Part shown: positions 42,801 through 51,032 of the stretch, in pieces
Layout: each line of letters opens with the position of its first letter
Numbering within the stretch: the stretch's first letter is position 1
NCBI RefSeq assembly: GCF_034427655.1
Contig: NZ_JAXOFX010000018.1
Location: forward strand, 1 to 64,000
Reading direction: 5' to 3'
Length of the DNA stretch: 64,000 nucleotides
DNA from: Robertmurraya_A mangrovi
GTDB lineage: Bacteria > Bacillota > Bacilli > Bacillales > Cytobacillaceae
Program-made: the position numbers and the translations under genes
Notes under the pieces: generated by a model
Databases searched by the model: none
What the model was told of the DNA's origin: nothing
The model's input: the letters and a program-made list of their open reading frames with translations, nothing else

Positions 42801-43145
42801 CACACCATATTGGTCTGCAATATAGATTACATCGTACTTATCTAAATTTTGTGGCAATGGACGAATTTCGTACTCTTTTTCGTCTTTTGGAACAAAACCA
42901 CGATAATCTACTTTAGATGAATATCTCTGATTATTGTCCTTCACATACTTTTCATTATTAAGGATCCAGACTAATCCTTTATGTTCTCGATAAGTATCGT
43001 CAGGAACCGTTTTGTTTAGTATTAACACTTCTAACTGATTTGAAGGCTTAATAAACCATAACCAGAAAGGGCTAGTGATTAAAAGTGTGACTAGAAACAC
43101 AATAGTAAACACGATCCACTGTGACTTTGTAAGTAAATTCTTCAT
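39879..43145 (-). CDS. membrane-anchored glycoside-hydrolase-like protein with CBM9-like C-terminus
   Basis: A 1088-residue protein. An N-terminal membrane anchor (about 10-32) precedes an extracytoplasmic region. Residues about 35-340 include a possible glutamine-amidotransferase-like fold (YDVIYIADQYGVYEEEFYG, KTLIAEFN). Residues about 400-740 look like a clan GH-A TIM barrel: VKGVNMGIAKPGYFPGETAI, then E546 in GIEWDPG and E696 in VAEFGVPSSRG as candidate acid/base and nucleophile. The C-terminus (about 830-1070) begins VDGNKHDWERKRL, typical of CBM9/DOMON-like carbohydrate binding. It probably acts on the polymer made by the adjacent GT2 synthase. Overlaps both neighbours by 4 nt. Substrate unknown. 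Confidence 0.72.
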   Translation of the reverse strand: MKNLLTKSQWIVFTIVFLVTLLITSPFWLWFIKPSNQLEVLILNKTVPDDTYREHKGLVWILNNEKYVKDNNQRYSSKVDYRGFVPKDEKEYEIRPLPQNLDKYDVIYIADQYGVYEEEFYGDNELGERSNHLYGGLEEEEINQITDELIHSKGKTLIAEFNTFASPTSNSAREKISNVLNVDWTGWIGRYFSDLNSKEVPVWVKENYMASGDKWEFSGEGFVFVSKDDYVVVLEKEDLKDRGVNFKHTKTGSNHFDLKIESKYQYWFDIIEARNSDEILATYELPLTDKGKNKLEGYGLPSEFPAVTFHQNSKFASYYFAGDFADEGEVPDIYQTRGLSFWKKQFSASSSFYWSAYVPMMKSILSNGLHKNDRTLPNAVVEKDGIHFNSQTNDTYIQVQQDGKWKDLLVKGVNMGIAKPGYFPGETAISKDEYFRWFKAIGDMNANAIRVYTLHPPDFYEAFYEYNQMAEKPLYLFHGAWVNEENLVKTQDAFSKEVTADFKRELKDMVDIVHGKANIPARRGHASGEYSYDISPYVLGFMIGIEWDPGAVLQTNKKHKNIGPYMGKYFSTKNASPFEAWLAEMMDYTASYETEQYKWQHTMSFTNWVTTDLLRHPAEPSDTEDMVEVNPNHIKKTDKFNGGLFASYHVYPYYPDFLNYEEKYVNYIDQQGEKNNYAGYLHDLIVPHEMPVIVAEFGVPSSRGMTHENVHGKNQGFHSEEEQGIINRKLFESIVSEGYGGGLVFAWQDEWFKRTWNTMDYDNPDRRPYWMNVQTNEQNFGLLKFEPGEFESSIVVDGNKHDWERKRLKPIYESNKNDDMIQRVFATSDEGYLYARVDYSKNINLQEDQTYLLLNTIDGQGQTSVPINNNQQVKTDFGIDFLVKLAGEDDSRVLIDSYYDSFYYHYGNMLKMIPREKYANKKDNGVFHPVRLALNKEMVIPSSKEKIPFESYETGQLKFGDGNIKSENHDSLTDISISNDKKTIELRIPWLLLNVKDPSTKEVIGDFWKDGLEGSVNMEGIQIAVVTSNNNSISSVYPQRDGDVIQSSQTVLYTWDEWEQPTYHERLKASYHIMKDAYKTINVEESKK

Positions 43146-44554
43146 TTAGATACACCTTTTCTTTGCATTTCTCCCCAACTTTTATCACCAATGATCATTT
43201 GCCAGATTCCTTCACAGCGCCATAAAACAGTTAAAGGGCGGTACCATAGTGTTTCTGTTATTGAGTAGAGGAAGAGTTTAATCACATCTATTACTCGCGG
43301 ATATTTCCTCAAACTCCATTCCTCAAGAAGGACCGAAGCCATAGAAAATAAGGAGCCATATAGGCAAGAAAGTAAGAAAATAATGATAGCAAACTCTAAA
43401 TATACTCCTCCAAAAAATAAAGAGAAAATAATATATAGGTACCCAAACAGCTCTATAATTGGTCCAAAGAACTCAACAATCCAAAAGTATGGAAAAGAGA
43501 TCATCCCAATAGCTCCGTATTTGGGATTAAAGGTAAGCCCTCGGTGATTCCAAAGGCTTTCAAATAACCCTCTATGCCACCTTCTTCTCTGCCTTCTTAA
43601 AAATTTTATATCCTCAGGCACCTCAGTCCAGCAGACTGGGTCTGGAACATAAACAATTTTTTTATTTACCCCTTTTTCTTTAATCACACGGTGAAGTCTA
43701 ACAACAAGCTCCATATCTTCCCCAACTGTATCTGTTTTATATCCTCCAGCCTGAACAACCCAATGCTTAGAGAACACACCAAACGCTCCAGATACAATTA
43801 AAAGTAGATTATGTCTACTTAGACCAATTCTACCCATTAAGAATGCTCTCAAATATTCAATAATTTGCATAACCACAAGAGGGTCTCTTGCAAGCCCAAT
43901 TTTTATAATATTCCCATTCTCTATATGACAACCATTTGCTATTCGAATACTCCCACCAGAGGCAATAACCTCTTCATTAGAATCAATAATTGGTTTCATC
44001 ACTTTTAAGAAAGCGTCCCTTTCTAACACAGAGTCGCCATCAAGTGAGCAAATGTATGGATAATGCGAGAAGTTCATTCCCACATTTAATGCATCTGCCT
44101 TTCCACCGTTCTCTTTATCAATTAAAAATAGTTTTGGTAGAAGTCTAGATTGATAGATTCCTTTAATCGGTTTGGTTTCGACTTGTTTACGTACTACCTT
44201 TTTGATTTCAACCATGTCGTACGTTTCAATCATTTTTTGTAAAGTGGAATCTTTAGAACCATCATTTACAACAACAACCTCAAAGGTAGGATAGTTGATG
44301 CTAAGCAGGGACCGAACACTTTGAATAATTCCAGCCTCCTCATTATAAGCAGGAACAATAATAGAGACTGGCTTCGTATAAAAATCATTCATATATTCTT
44401 CGTATGCTTGGTCCCGGTCAAGTTGGTATTCTTTTCTTAGCTGAAGCATGGAAATAAAGAGAATCGTTGAGTAAAAAACAATTACAATGACCATATAAAT
44501 CGCGATAAATGCGGCAAAGATAGTAAAAATATCTGTCCATATTAGGTTAAACAT
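43142..44554 (-). CDS. processive GT2 family polysaccharide synthase
   Basis: A 470-residue membrane glycosyltransferase. One or two N-terminal membrane segments (7-38), a catalytic domain with D98 in VVNDGSKDST, D172/D174 in CSLDGDSVL, the acidic GED (279-280) and the processive signature QRRRW (322-326), then three or four C-terminal membrane segments. This is the layout of hyaluronan, PgaC/IcaA and cellulose synthases, which polymerise and export a beta-linked chain. No PilZ domain is fused, so c-di-GMP control would have to act through another protein. The polymer cannot be named. Confidence 0.9.
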   Translation of the reverse strand: MFNLIWTDIFTIFAAFIAIYMVIVIVFYSTILFISMLQLRKEYQLDRDQAYEEYMNDFYTKPVSIIVPAYNEEAGIIQSVRSLLSINYPTFEVVVVNDGSKDSTLQKMIETYDMVEIKKVVRKQVETKPIKGIYQSRLLPKLFLIDKENGGKADALNVGMNFSHYPYICSLDGDSVLERDAFLKVMKPIIDSNEEVIASGGSIRIANGCHIENGNIIKIGLARDPLVVMQIIEYLRAFLMGRIGLSRHNLLLIVSGAFGVFSKHWVVQAGGYKTDTVGEDMELVVRLHRVIKEKGVNKKIVYVPDPVCWTEVPEDIKFLRRQRRRWHRGLFESLWNHRGLTFNPKYGAIGMISFPYFWIVEFFGPIIELFGYLYIIFSLFFGGVYLEFAIIIFLLSCLYGSLFSMASVLLEEWSLRKYPRVIDVIKLFLYSITETLWYRPLTVLWRCEGIWQMIIGDKSWGEMQRKGVSK

Positions 44555-44557
44555 CCA

Positions 44558-45595
44558 TCAATCTCCTTTATTAATCCATTCCCAAGCCATGTCCTTAGCA
44601 AAAGGATCCTTTGATGTCTGTAGGACATTTTGTAGTAGTTTTTTTCCATTTGGAAATAACAGTAATGATTGACCCGCTTGAGAACGGACCCACCAGCTTG
44701 AATCATGTAACAACTCAATTAGTATAGGAATGAGTGAGGACTCCTTTAGGGTACCAAATAACTTGGCTACGACCACTCTTTCTTGCCATTTCTCCGATTG
44801 ACTAAAAGGAATATAAATTTGATAGTCCTTTACATAACCAATGGAAGCTAAAGCCTTAAGTGCTCTTAAACGCACCTCTCCCCTATAATTCTTACAAATC
44901 GATTCGATAAAACCCAAATAATGCAATTCCTTTCTTATACTAATAACTTCAAGAATGGCACATTGTAATGTTTCATGGACTTTGTGAAAGCTAAGTAAGA
45001 ATTGCTCTAGCTCAAGCTGGTTTAGACGAATAAGGATGTTACGATATTCATAATCGGAGAGACTTATCTGGCCACCTTCTAACAGGTTATATAAACCTTT
45101 GTACTGGAAGGCAGCAAGGGTTCTAAGTGCAATGACTATTTCATCCTTAGTAGTCGTCTTTCTTTTAATGAGATTCACTACCTCTTCTTCAAGACTAAGC
45201 ATTTTAAAATCTTCAATATGATATAAAGCATTCATCCGTTCACTCCAGCGCCTACTTTTTAAACTATCGGAGTAATAATCCTTTAAGTGGAGCTCAGCAA
45301 CGGTAGCCAAATTTTTTATTTCATGTTCTCCCTCTAAAATCTCAAAGAATTTCTTCAATAACTCCTCGACTGCTTTAAGCTTAAGGGGAGATTTTGAATT
45401 CAACGAACGGGAGATGTTTCCTTCCATTATATAGTTGAAAATAATCGGACTAAATACTTCTTTATGATGTTCAATCTCTTTTCGGTTCTTAATTTCAATG
45501 GATTTTCTAATGATTAAATAGAATAGTAATGATAGCAAAGCTGCAAAAATAAATATGGTTGCACATAGTAGTATGAAGATTTCTGTTGAGAGCAT
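44558..45595 (-). CDS. membrane-anchored HEAT-repeat protein
   Basis: A 345-residue protein with one N-terminal membrane segment (about 4-28) and a cytosolic helical-repeat region. HEAT-like units are clear at VRLRALKALASIGYVKDY (about 245) and WWVRSQAGQSLLLF (about 305), with weaker ones earlier (SERMNALYHIEDF). HEAT scaffolds bind other proteins. It lies 2 nt after the GGDEF gene and 3 nt before the synthase gene, so it probably links the signalling protein to the synthase in the membrane. Inference from position and fold. Confidence 0.78.
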   Translation of the reverse strand: MLSTEIFILLCATIFIFAALLSLLFYLIIRKSIEIKNRKEIEHHKEVFSPIIFNYIMEGNISRSLNSKSPLKLKAVEELLKKFFEILEGEHEIKNLATVAELHLKDYYSDSLKSRRWSERMNALYHIEDFKMLSLEEEVVNLIKRKTTTKDEIVIALRTLAAFQYKGLYNLLEGGQISLSDYEYRNILIRLNQLELEQFLLSFHKVHETLQCAILEVISIRKELHYLGFIESICKNYRGEVRLRALKALASIGYVKDYQIYIPFSQSEKWQERVVVAKLFGTLKESSLIPILIELLHDSSWWVRSQAGQSLLLFPNGKKLLQNVLQTSKDPFAKDMAWEWINKGD

Positions 45596-45597
45596 AT

Positions 45598-47217
45598 TTA
45601 TTTCATCCTATTAATCAGCAAGTTAATTCTAGCTTGAAGTTCTGTTATGCTAAACGGTTTTGTTACATAATCATCTGCACCTAATTTTAAGGCACTTGCA
45701 ATATCTTGATCACTTTTTCGGCCAGTTAACATCAAAATATGATACTGATTCGCATTTTTAGACTGTTTCACTTTTTGTAATACTTCGATACCATCCATTA
45801 CAGGCATCACTCCATCAAGAATGAGGAAGTGCTGGCCTTTTTTATCGTTCCTTTTTGACTCAAAATATTTTAATCCATCCTCAAACACTTCAATATCAAG
45901 TTCTATATGATCAAATTCCATTGATTTTAATATTTTCATTAACATAGTTCGAATAATGGCATCATCATCTATAACAGAGACATTCAACACCTTCTTCTTC
46001 ATTCCATGCTGTAAAGAGTTTGCACTCTCAACCCTTGCCCGACCATTCTCTTTTGCCATATATAGAGCCTGATCAGCTGTTTTAATAGCGGATTTTAAAT
46101 CGATGTTCCCATCAAGCACCATAAAAACACCAGCAGAAAATGTAACAAAGAACGATTGACCATTTTCCTTAAATTCAATTTTCGAGAATTTTTCAATGAG
46201 TCGAGTGAGTACCTCCTTTGCCTCATAATCTCTTGTCCTAGGAAAAAGGATGATAAATTCTTCCCCACCATATCTAAAAACCGTATCGGAACTTCGAGTA
46301 CTATCATTTAAAAATTGGGCAAAGGATGCTAATACTCGATCTCCCGCAATATGACCGTAAGTATCATTCACCTTTTTGAAAAAATCTAAGTCTAAAACAG
46401 CAATTGTAAAATAAGTATTTAATCTCTTTAATTCATTCGTGCTCCGGTTGAACGAATCTTCAAGGAACTTTCGATTGTAAACTTGCGTTAGCTCATCAAT
46501 TAACACAGATTGATCAAATAATTGTTTCCTTCGAAGATGACGGTTCACTCGTACAATAAATTCCTCTATATCAATCGGTTTTTTAATAAAATCATCTGCT
46601 CCTAATTGATAGGCCTTTATTCTTGAGTTACGATTGTTCTCTATACTTATCACTATAGTAGGAATAAATTTCTTACTATTATGTGATTGCAGTTCTTGTA
46701 ATAGTTCAAATCCACTCTTTGTAGGTAAATTAATATCAACAATTAAACAGTCTGGATGCATATCAAAATAATTCTTGGTGGCCTTCGTTGGCTCTGTATT
46801 TGTAATAACCATCCAACCTTGTTCTTCCAAAGCATCTTTAAGTAAAATTAACATGGAGACATCATCATCTATTACCTGGATAAGAGGTAAAGATTCATCT
46901 CTGTTAATCGTAGGCTTCTCTTCTATCTCATGAAAATGCTCATATTCGTAACTTAACCCAATTAATTCATATAGAAAATCTCTTAGCTCTTCTACCTTCC
47001 AGCTAACTTCTCGATTTTCAGCTACTAGCATCAACTGAGAAGCAATTTGCTCTAATCCACCTAATTGAAGGGTTCCTGAAGTCCCCTTCAAAGAATGTAA
47101 AAATCGATTAACTTCCTCTTGATCCACCTCATTAGATGGATTCATTTCAAACCATTCCGTTAGCTGATTTTTAATTTTCTCAAACAAAATGGATTTATAT
47201 TTATCTAAGTTCACCAT
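45598..47217 (-). CDS. Hpt-REC-GGDEF-REC diguanylate cyclase
   Basis: A 539-residue signalling protein with four modules. Hpt (1-90): phosphoacceptor His in FLHSLKGTSGTL (about residue 41). First receiver (about 112-230): Asp in LIVDINLPTKSG (about 161). GGDEF (about 238-400): active-site GGEEF (317-321) preceded by an intact I-site RSSD (308-311). Second receiver (about 415-535): Asp in LILDGVMPVMDG. It should make c-di-GMP and be subject to product inhibition. Start: ATG 47217 or GTG 47214, both after GAGGTG; the frame also opens at a GTG inside that site. First gene of the operon. Confidence 0.92.
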   Translation of the reverse strand: MVNLDKYKSILFEKIKNQLTEWFEMNPSNEVDQEEVNRFLHSLKGTSGTLQLGGLEQIASQLMLVAENREVSWKVEELRDFLYELIGLSYEYEHFHEIEEKPTINRDESLPLIQVIDDDVSMLILLKDALEEQGWMVITNTEPTKATKNYFDMHPDCLIVDINLPTKSGFELLQELQSHNSKKFIPTIVISIENNRNSRIKAYQLGADDFIKKPIDIEEFIVRVNRHLRRKQLFDQSVLIDELTQVYNRKFLEDSFNRSTNELKRLNTYFTIAVLDLDFFKKVNDTYGHIAGDRVLASFAQFLNDSTRSSDTVFRYGGEEFIILFPRTRDYEAKEVLTRLIEKFSKIEFKENGQSFFVTFSAGVFMVLDGNIDLKSAIKTADQALYMAKENGRARVESANSLQHGMKKKVLNVSVIDDDAIIRTMLMKILKSMEFDHIELDIEVFEDGLKYFESKRNDKKGQHFLILDGVMPVMDGIEVLQKVKQSKNANQYHILMLTGRKSDQDIASALKLGADDYVTKPFSITELQARINLLINRMK

Positions 47218-47292
47218 ATACACCTCATCATACAGACATTTACAATTTATAGTCCGAAAAAGCTATATACCATTAATCCAAAAATAGTTCAT

Positions 47293-47307
47293 TTGTTAAC
47301 TTAACAA
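47293..47307. promoter_or_regulatory. palindrome upstream of the polysaccharide operon
   Basis: Perfect palindrome TTGTTAA-C-TTAACAA about 76 bp before the first start codon of the six-gene operon. Candidate operator or part of its promoter; no clear -35/-10 pair could be assigned. Confidence 0.35.
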
Positions 47308-47489
47308 GGTTTCTTACTTAATATCGTAATAATTAATTTTAATCTTATTAAACGCTTAAAACAAGCAAGTGTATGTGAAAAAAGACCGGAAATTCTTGCA
47401 TTCTTGTTTAGGACAAAACTACGTAAATTTCATTGTTTTTAACAATTAAAACAACCAATAATTTCACTAATTTTCGTATTTTTTCAAAA

Positions 47490-47527
47490 AAAACCCAACT
47501 ATAATGTTTCCATTAAAGTTGGGTTTT
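47490..47527 (-). terminator. terminator of the phosphotransferase gene
   Basis: Perfect 10-bp stem AAACCCAACT / AGTTGGGTTT with a 16-nt loop; on the minus strand it is followed by a T run (A run at 47486-47493). Confidence 0.85.
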
Positions 47528-47535
47528 AAGAAGAA

Positions 47536-48552
47536 TTATTTTATATTATAATTGTCCACAAATTGCTCGAACGGGAAATCAACAATAGGGTAATCTTTTT
47601 CAATAACAACTTTAAGGTGGTTTAGGAAATCTTTCTCTCCTTCTTCCAACTGATCAAGGTCAACGGATTGTAGAAGCACGATATACTGAGTTAAATGCCT
47701 TAATCTTAAAAAGTCAGGCAATTGTTTTAACCAGTCAAGATCCAGCTCATTTTCAGATAAATAACCCGTTAAGAAACTTTTTAAGAACGAATCTACAAAT
47801 TCTTGATCATCCTCATGTTCCTTTAATGGTCTCCAATAAGCATAGAATAAAATAACAGCAATATCATTAATGAAATAATTGTAGGCAATATCATCAAAAT
47901 CAAAAAGATTTATATGATTATTTGAATCCACATAAAAGTTCAAATGATGAATATCTCCATGAATCACTCCATATGAAACTACAGTCTTTGGTAATTCTTT
48001 TATTCTATTAATTAATGCCTTAGATTTTTCTAACACGATATCTTGTTCCATTGGTATATATTTTTCAATTTGAAGATGTTCTTCTTCATGCCACTCATTT
48101 CTTTTATAAGTTGCATCGTTTAATTGATAGTTTTTCGTGAGCCTATGAAGTTGTCCAGTAATTCTTCCCCATTCTTCAAATAGGTCTTTATTCCAGTGAC
48201 TTTCATTAGGTAATTCACCAACAGCTTTTTCATAACAAATGGCCATAAAGTAAGACACTTCATCTCCAATCATTTCAATTAAATTACCTTGCTTGGAAGG
48301 AATAGCCCTTGATACCCGAACTCCGTTATCCCCCATATAGTTCAGCCATTCCACTTCACCATAAATATAGTTTGATGTTCTACGCAAGCTGTGAGTGATT
48401 TTTAAAATAAAATCTTGACCATCTCTTTCATACTCATATACGAAGCTATCAAAACCCCCAAGCATGTTAATATCTTGAATACTAACCTCATATCGATCAC
48501 AAAAACCTCTTAAAATATCTTCATTAAATAACATTTCTATCTCTTTTAACAT
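47536..48552 (-). CDS. APH-family phosphotransferase (CotS/choline-kinase-like fold)
   Basis: A 338-residue protein of the aminoglycoside/choline phosphotransferase fold. The catalytic loop is VIHGDIHHLNFYVD (HGDxHxxN, about residue 205) and the metal-binding segment LFDFDDIAYNY follows. GGFDSFVYEYERDGQDFILKITHS is the N-lobe beta-hairpin with the conserved Lys. The substrate may be an alcohol, amino alcohol or antibiotic; in Bacillus such genes often have unknown cellular roles. AAAGGATGG lies 7 nt before the ATG at 48552; the frame extends 10 codons upstream without a ribosome binding site. Confidence 0.82.
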   Translation of the reverse strand: MLKEIEMLFNEDILRGFCDRYEVSIQDINMLGGFDSFVYEYERDGQDFILKITHSLRRTSNYIYGEVEWLNYMGDNGVRVSRAIPSKQGNLIEMIGDEVSYFMAICYEKAVGELPNESHWNKDLFEEWGRITGQLHRLTKNYQLNDATYKRNEWHEEEHLQIEKYIPMEQDIVLEKSKALINRIKELPKTVVSYGVIHGDIHHLNFYVDSNNHINLFDFDDIAYNYFINDIAVILFYAYWRPLKEHEDDQEFVDSFLKSFLTGYLSENELDLDWLKQLPDFLRLRHLTQYIVLLQSVDLDQLEEGEKDFLNHLKVVIEKDYPIVDFPFEQFVDNYNIK

Positions 48553-48754
48553 AATATTTCCATCCTTTAATTGGTAATCCATTAAAGATTACCTAACATT
48601 CGTTAGTATGTCAATTGCATTACTGCTGCTGATCACTTGTAATACCATTGTAATAATTAGTCGGAATTTGTCTGACGAAGTGGCTTGTTGTGGAATCAAA
48701 CCTTTAGGTAAAATTGGGTAAAAGTAACTAATTTTTACATATTGGAGATCTTAT

Positions 48755-50011
48755 ATGGATTATATGAAGGACTTGTTATTGAATCTTTTAATATTGTTAT
48801 CCACCATGCTAATTTTCCAAGTAGCTGTTACCGATCGATATCGGTCTTTTTATGATAAAAATAAATTAAAACTACTATTCTTTATAGCTATATTTCAAAT
48901 GATATTGGCGATGGTCTTTACTATTCAAATTCAAGGACAGTTCATATATGATTTTCGTTTAATACCCATTTTACTAGGTGGTTTATATGGCGGACCAAGA
49001 GTAAGTATTTTTCTATTTCTATTTTTACTAGCTATCAGGATGCCTATTGGAGGTGCAGGAGTTTATAATACCCTCTATGTTTTTGCCCTGGTAACCATAA
49101 CGACTAGTTTACTATCCTCTATGTATAAAAGATGGAGAACAAAGGATAAATTACTGACCGTTATGCTTTTAACTATTCTCTTTTCTGCGGCTTCTTTCGT
49201 ATTTCCAATATTCTTTATGGGATTTGACTTTGACCCATATTTTATCTTCATGTTTGCAATTACACAAACGATCGGAGCAGTTATGATTGCCTTTTCGAGT
49301 GAATTAATTATAAAAAATCATTTGCTCCACATGGCTGTTTTAAAGTCCGAAAAAATGGAGGTAATCTCTCAGCTTGCTGCAAGTATTAGCCACGAGGTTC
49401 GGAATCCTCTTACTGTTACTCGAGGATTTTTACAGTTATTAAAGGATCACAATATTGAACCTATCAAAAGAAGCTATTACTTAGATACCGCTTTAGAAGA
49501 GCTAAACCGAGCTGAAGTGATTATTAGTGACTATCTTACTTTTGCCAAACCCCACCCTTCTGATATAAATACTATTTATATAAAAGATGTTATTAATAAA
49601 GCTGTGGAACTAATCATTCCTTATGCCAATCATTATTCTGTCAGAGTCCTATTAGATGGAAAAGAAGATGCGCCCGTAAAGGGAGACGCTTCAAAAGTCC
49701 AACAATGCTTAATTAATATTTTAAAAAACGGTGTGGAAGCAATGCCTCAAGGTGGAATTTTATCTATTCGTTTAGATATAACAACTAACTTCTGTTACAT
49801 TCATATCGTTGATAGTGGCATCGGTATGACAGAAGAGGAAGTAGCTCGTTTAGGTGAACCATATTTCTCAACAAAAGAAGGAAAAGGAACGGGTCTTGGT
49901 ATGATGGTTGTCTTTCGAATTATTGAAGGAATGAATGGGAAAGTTGAAATTAAAAGTAAAGTTGGGAAAGGAACACATTTTATTATTTCTATTCCAACTA
50001 TAAAGATTTGA
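48755..50011 (+). CDS. KinB-like sporulation sensor histidine kinase
   Basis: A 418-residue kinase. The N-terminal half (about 1-195) has six hydrophobic segments of the 5TM-LytS type, with LIPILLGGLYGGPRVSIFLFLFLLAIR. The HisKA domain reads KMEVISQLAASISHEVRNPLTVTRGFLQLL (phosphoacceptor His about 213), the form typical of Bacillus sporulation kinases that feed Spo0F. The ATPase domain has NILKNGVEAMPQGG, DSGIGMTEEE and GTGLGMMVV. Membrane layout resembles KinB; no kapB follows. GGAG precedes the ATG. Confidence 0.82.
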   Translation: MDYMKDLLLNLLILLSTMLIFQVAVTDRYRSFYDKNKLKLLFFIAIFQMILAMVFTIQIQGQFIYDFRLIPILLGGLYGGPRVSIFLFLFLLAIRMPIGGAGVYNTLYVFALVTITTSLLSSMYKRWRTKDKLLTVMLLTILFSAASFVFPIFFMGFDFDPYFIFMFAITQTIGAVMIAFSSELIIKNHLLHMAVLKSEKMEVISQLAASISHEVRNPLTVTRGFLQLLKDHNIEPIKRSYYLDTALEELNRAEVIISDYLTFAKPHPSDINTIYIKDVINKAVELIIPYANHYSVRVLLDGKEDAPVKGDASKVQQCLINILKNGVEAMPQGGILSIRLDITTNFCYIHIVDSGIGMTEEEVARLGEPYFSTKEGKGTGLGMMVVFRIIEGMNGKVEIKSKVGKGTHFIISIPTIKI

Positions 50012-50025
50012 TATGATTTCTATAA

Positions 50026-50056
50026 AAAAAACAGATGCTGGTTAACATCTGTTTTT
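50026..50056. terminator. bidirectional terminator, KinB-like gene / proC
   Basis: Stem AACAGATG / CATCTGTT extended by A/T tails, with an 8-nt loop, between convergent genes. Confidence 0.88.
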
Positions 50057-50080
50057 TCACTAAAAGAAATGATTTAAAAG

Positions 50081-50890
50081 CTATTTTTGACTAAGTGACT
50101 GGACCTTGTTCGTACAGCTTTCCATTGCACTTAACACCGCTGAACGTAAGCCCTTTTCTTCTAGGGTAGCAACAGCTTCAATGGTTGCCCCACCTGGAGT
50201 ACAGACTTGGTCCTTTAACTCACCTGGATGTATTCCTGTTTCTAAGACCATCTTTGCTGCACCAAGTACGGCTTGAGCAGCTAGTTTATATGCCTGATCC
50301 CGAGCAATACCTTGCTTAACACCGCCATCGGCAAGTGCTTCAATGAACATATATACATATGCTGGAGATGACCCGCTAATGGCGGGAATACTGTCCATTA
50401 ACCCCTCTTCCACTTCTTCCACTTTACCGAAACAGTTAAAAATGGTAATCAAATCTTCCCTTTCTTCAGTTGATACATAAGGATTATATGTAACAGCACT
50501 CATTCCTTCTCTTACCAAAGAAGGAGTATTAGGCATCGTTCTAACCGCTTTAATTTTTCTGCCAAATAAATTCTCAAGTGCTTCAAGTGTAATGCCCGCT
50601 GCAATAGTAATAATCACAGTGGTATAAGATAATGAATCTTTAATTTCCTTGATTACCTCTTGGTGTTGGTCCGGTTTAATAGCTAACACTAAATAATCAG
50701 CCCAACTAGCCACTTCCTTATTTTCAAGTGCAGTATGTATTGGGAAAAGTTCTTCTATTGTTTGTAAACTGTTTTCAGTTTTTGTACTTACTTTAATTTG
50801 GTCAGCGTTAATATTCCCTGAACCAATAATCCCCTCTATCATGGCCTTAGCCATCTTCCCACAGCCAATGAATCCTATGTTTTTATTCAT
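50081..50890 (-). CDS. proC: pyrroline-5-carboxylate reductase
   Basis: A 269-residue enzyme reducing pyrroline-5-carboxylate to proline with NAD(P)H. The Rossmann motif is IGFIGCGKMAKAMIEGI at the N-terminus, followed by LAIKPDQ, VRTMPNTPSLVREGMSAV (about 117-134) and the family signature GSSPAYVYMFIEALADGGVKQGI (about 170-192), and PGGATIEAV near the C-terminus. Bacillus has several paralogues (ProI, ProH, ProG); which one this is cannot be fixed from sequence alone. Monocistronic. Confidence 0.92.
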   Translation of the reverse strand: MNKNIGFIGCGKMAKAMIEGIIGSGNINADQIKVSTKTENSLQTIEELFPIHTALENKEVASWADYLVLAIKPDQHQEVIKEIKDSLSYTTVIITIAAGITLEALENLFGRKIKAVRTMPNTPSLVREGMSAVTYNPYVSTEEREDLITIFNCFGKVEEVEEGLMDSIPAISGSSPAYVYMFIEALADGGVKQGIARDQAYKLAAQAVLGAAKMVLETGIHPGELKDQVCTPGGATIEAVATLEEKGLRSAVLSAMESCTNKVQSLSQK

Positions 50891-51032
50891 TCATATCTCA
50901 CATCCTAAAATCGTCGCTTTTGCTATTATACTTGAAAATGGTTACATAATGTATTTTGGAATGTTGAAAATAAAACTTTAAGGCTCCTTGTATAATATTT
51001 TCTCTATCAAGATGGACTTATAAACTCTGCCC

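Noticed and set aside
43142..44554. Naming the GT2 gene cellulose synthase (bcsA) or icaA
   Set aside because: The processive motifs are shared by several synthases; no PilZ, BcsB, IcaB or IcaD-like partner is present, so the polymer cannot be named.
46095..46307. 70-codon frame inside the GGDEF gene
   Set aside because: Same-strand out-of-frame shadow of a gene with four recognisable domains.
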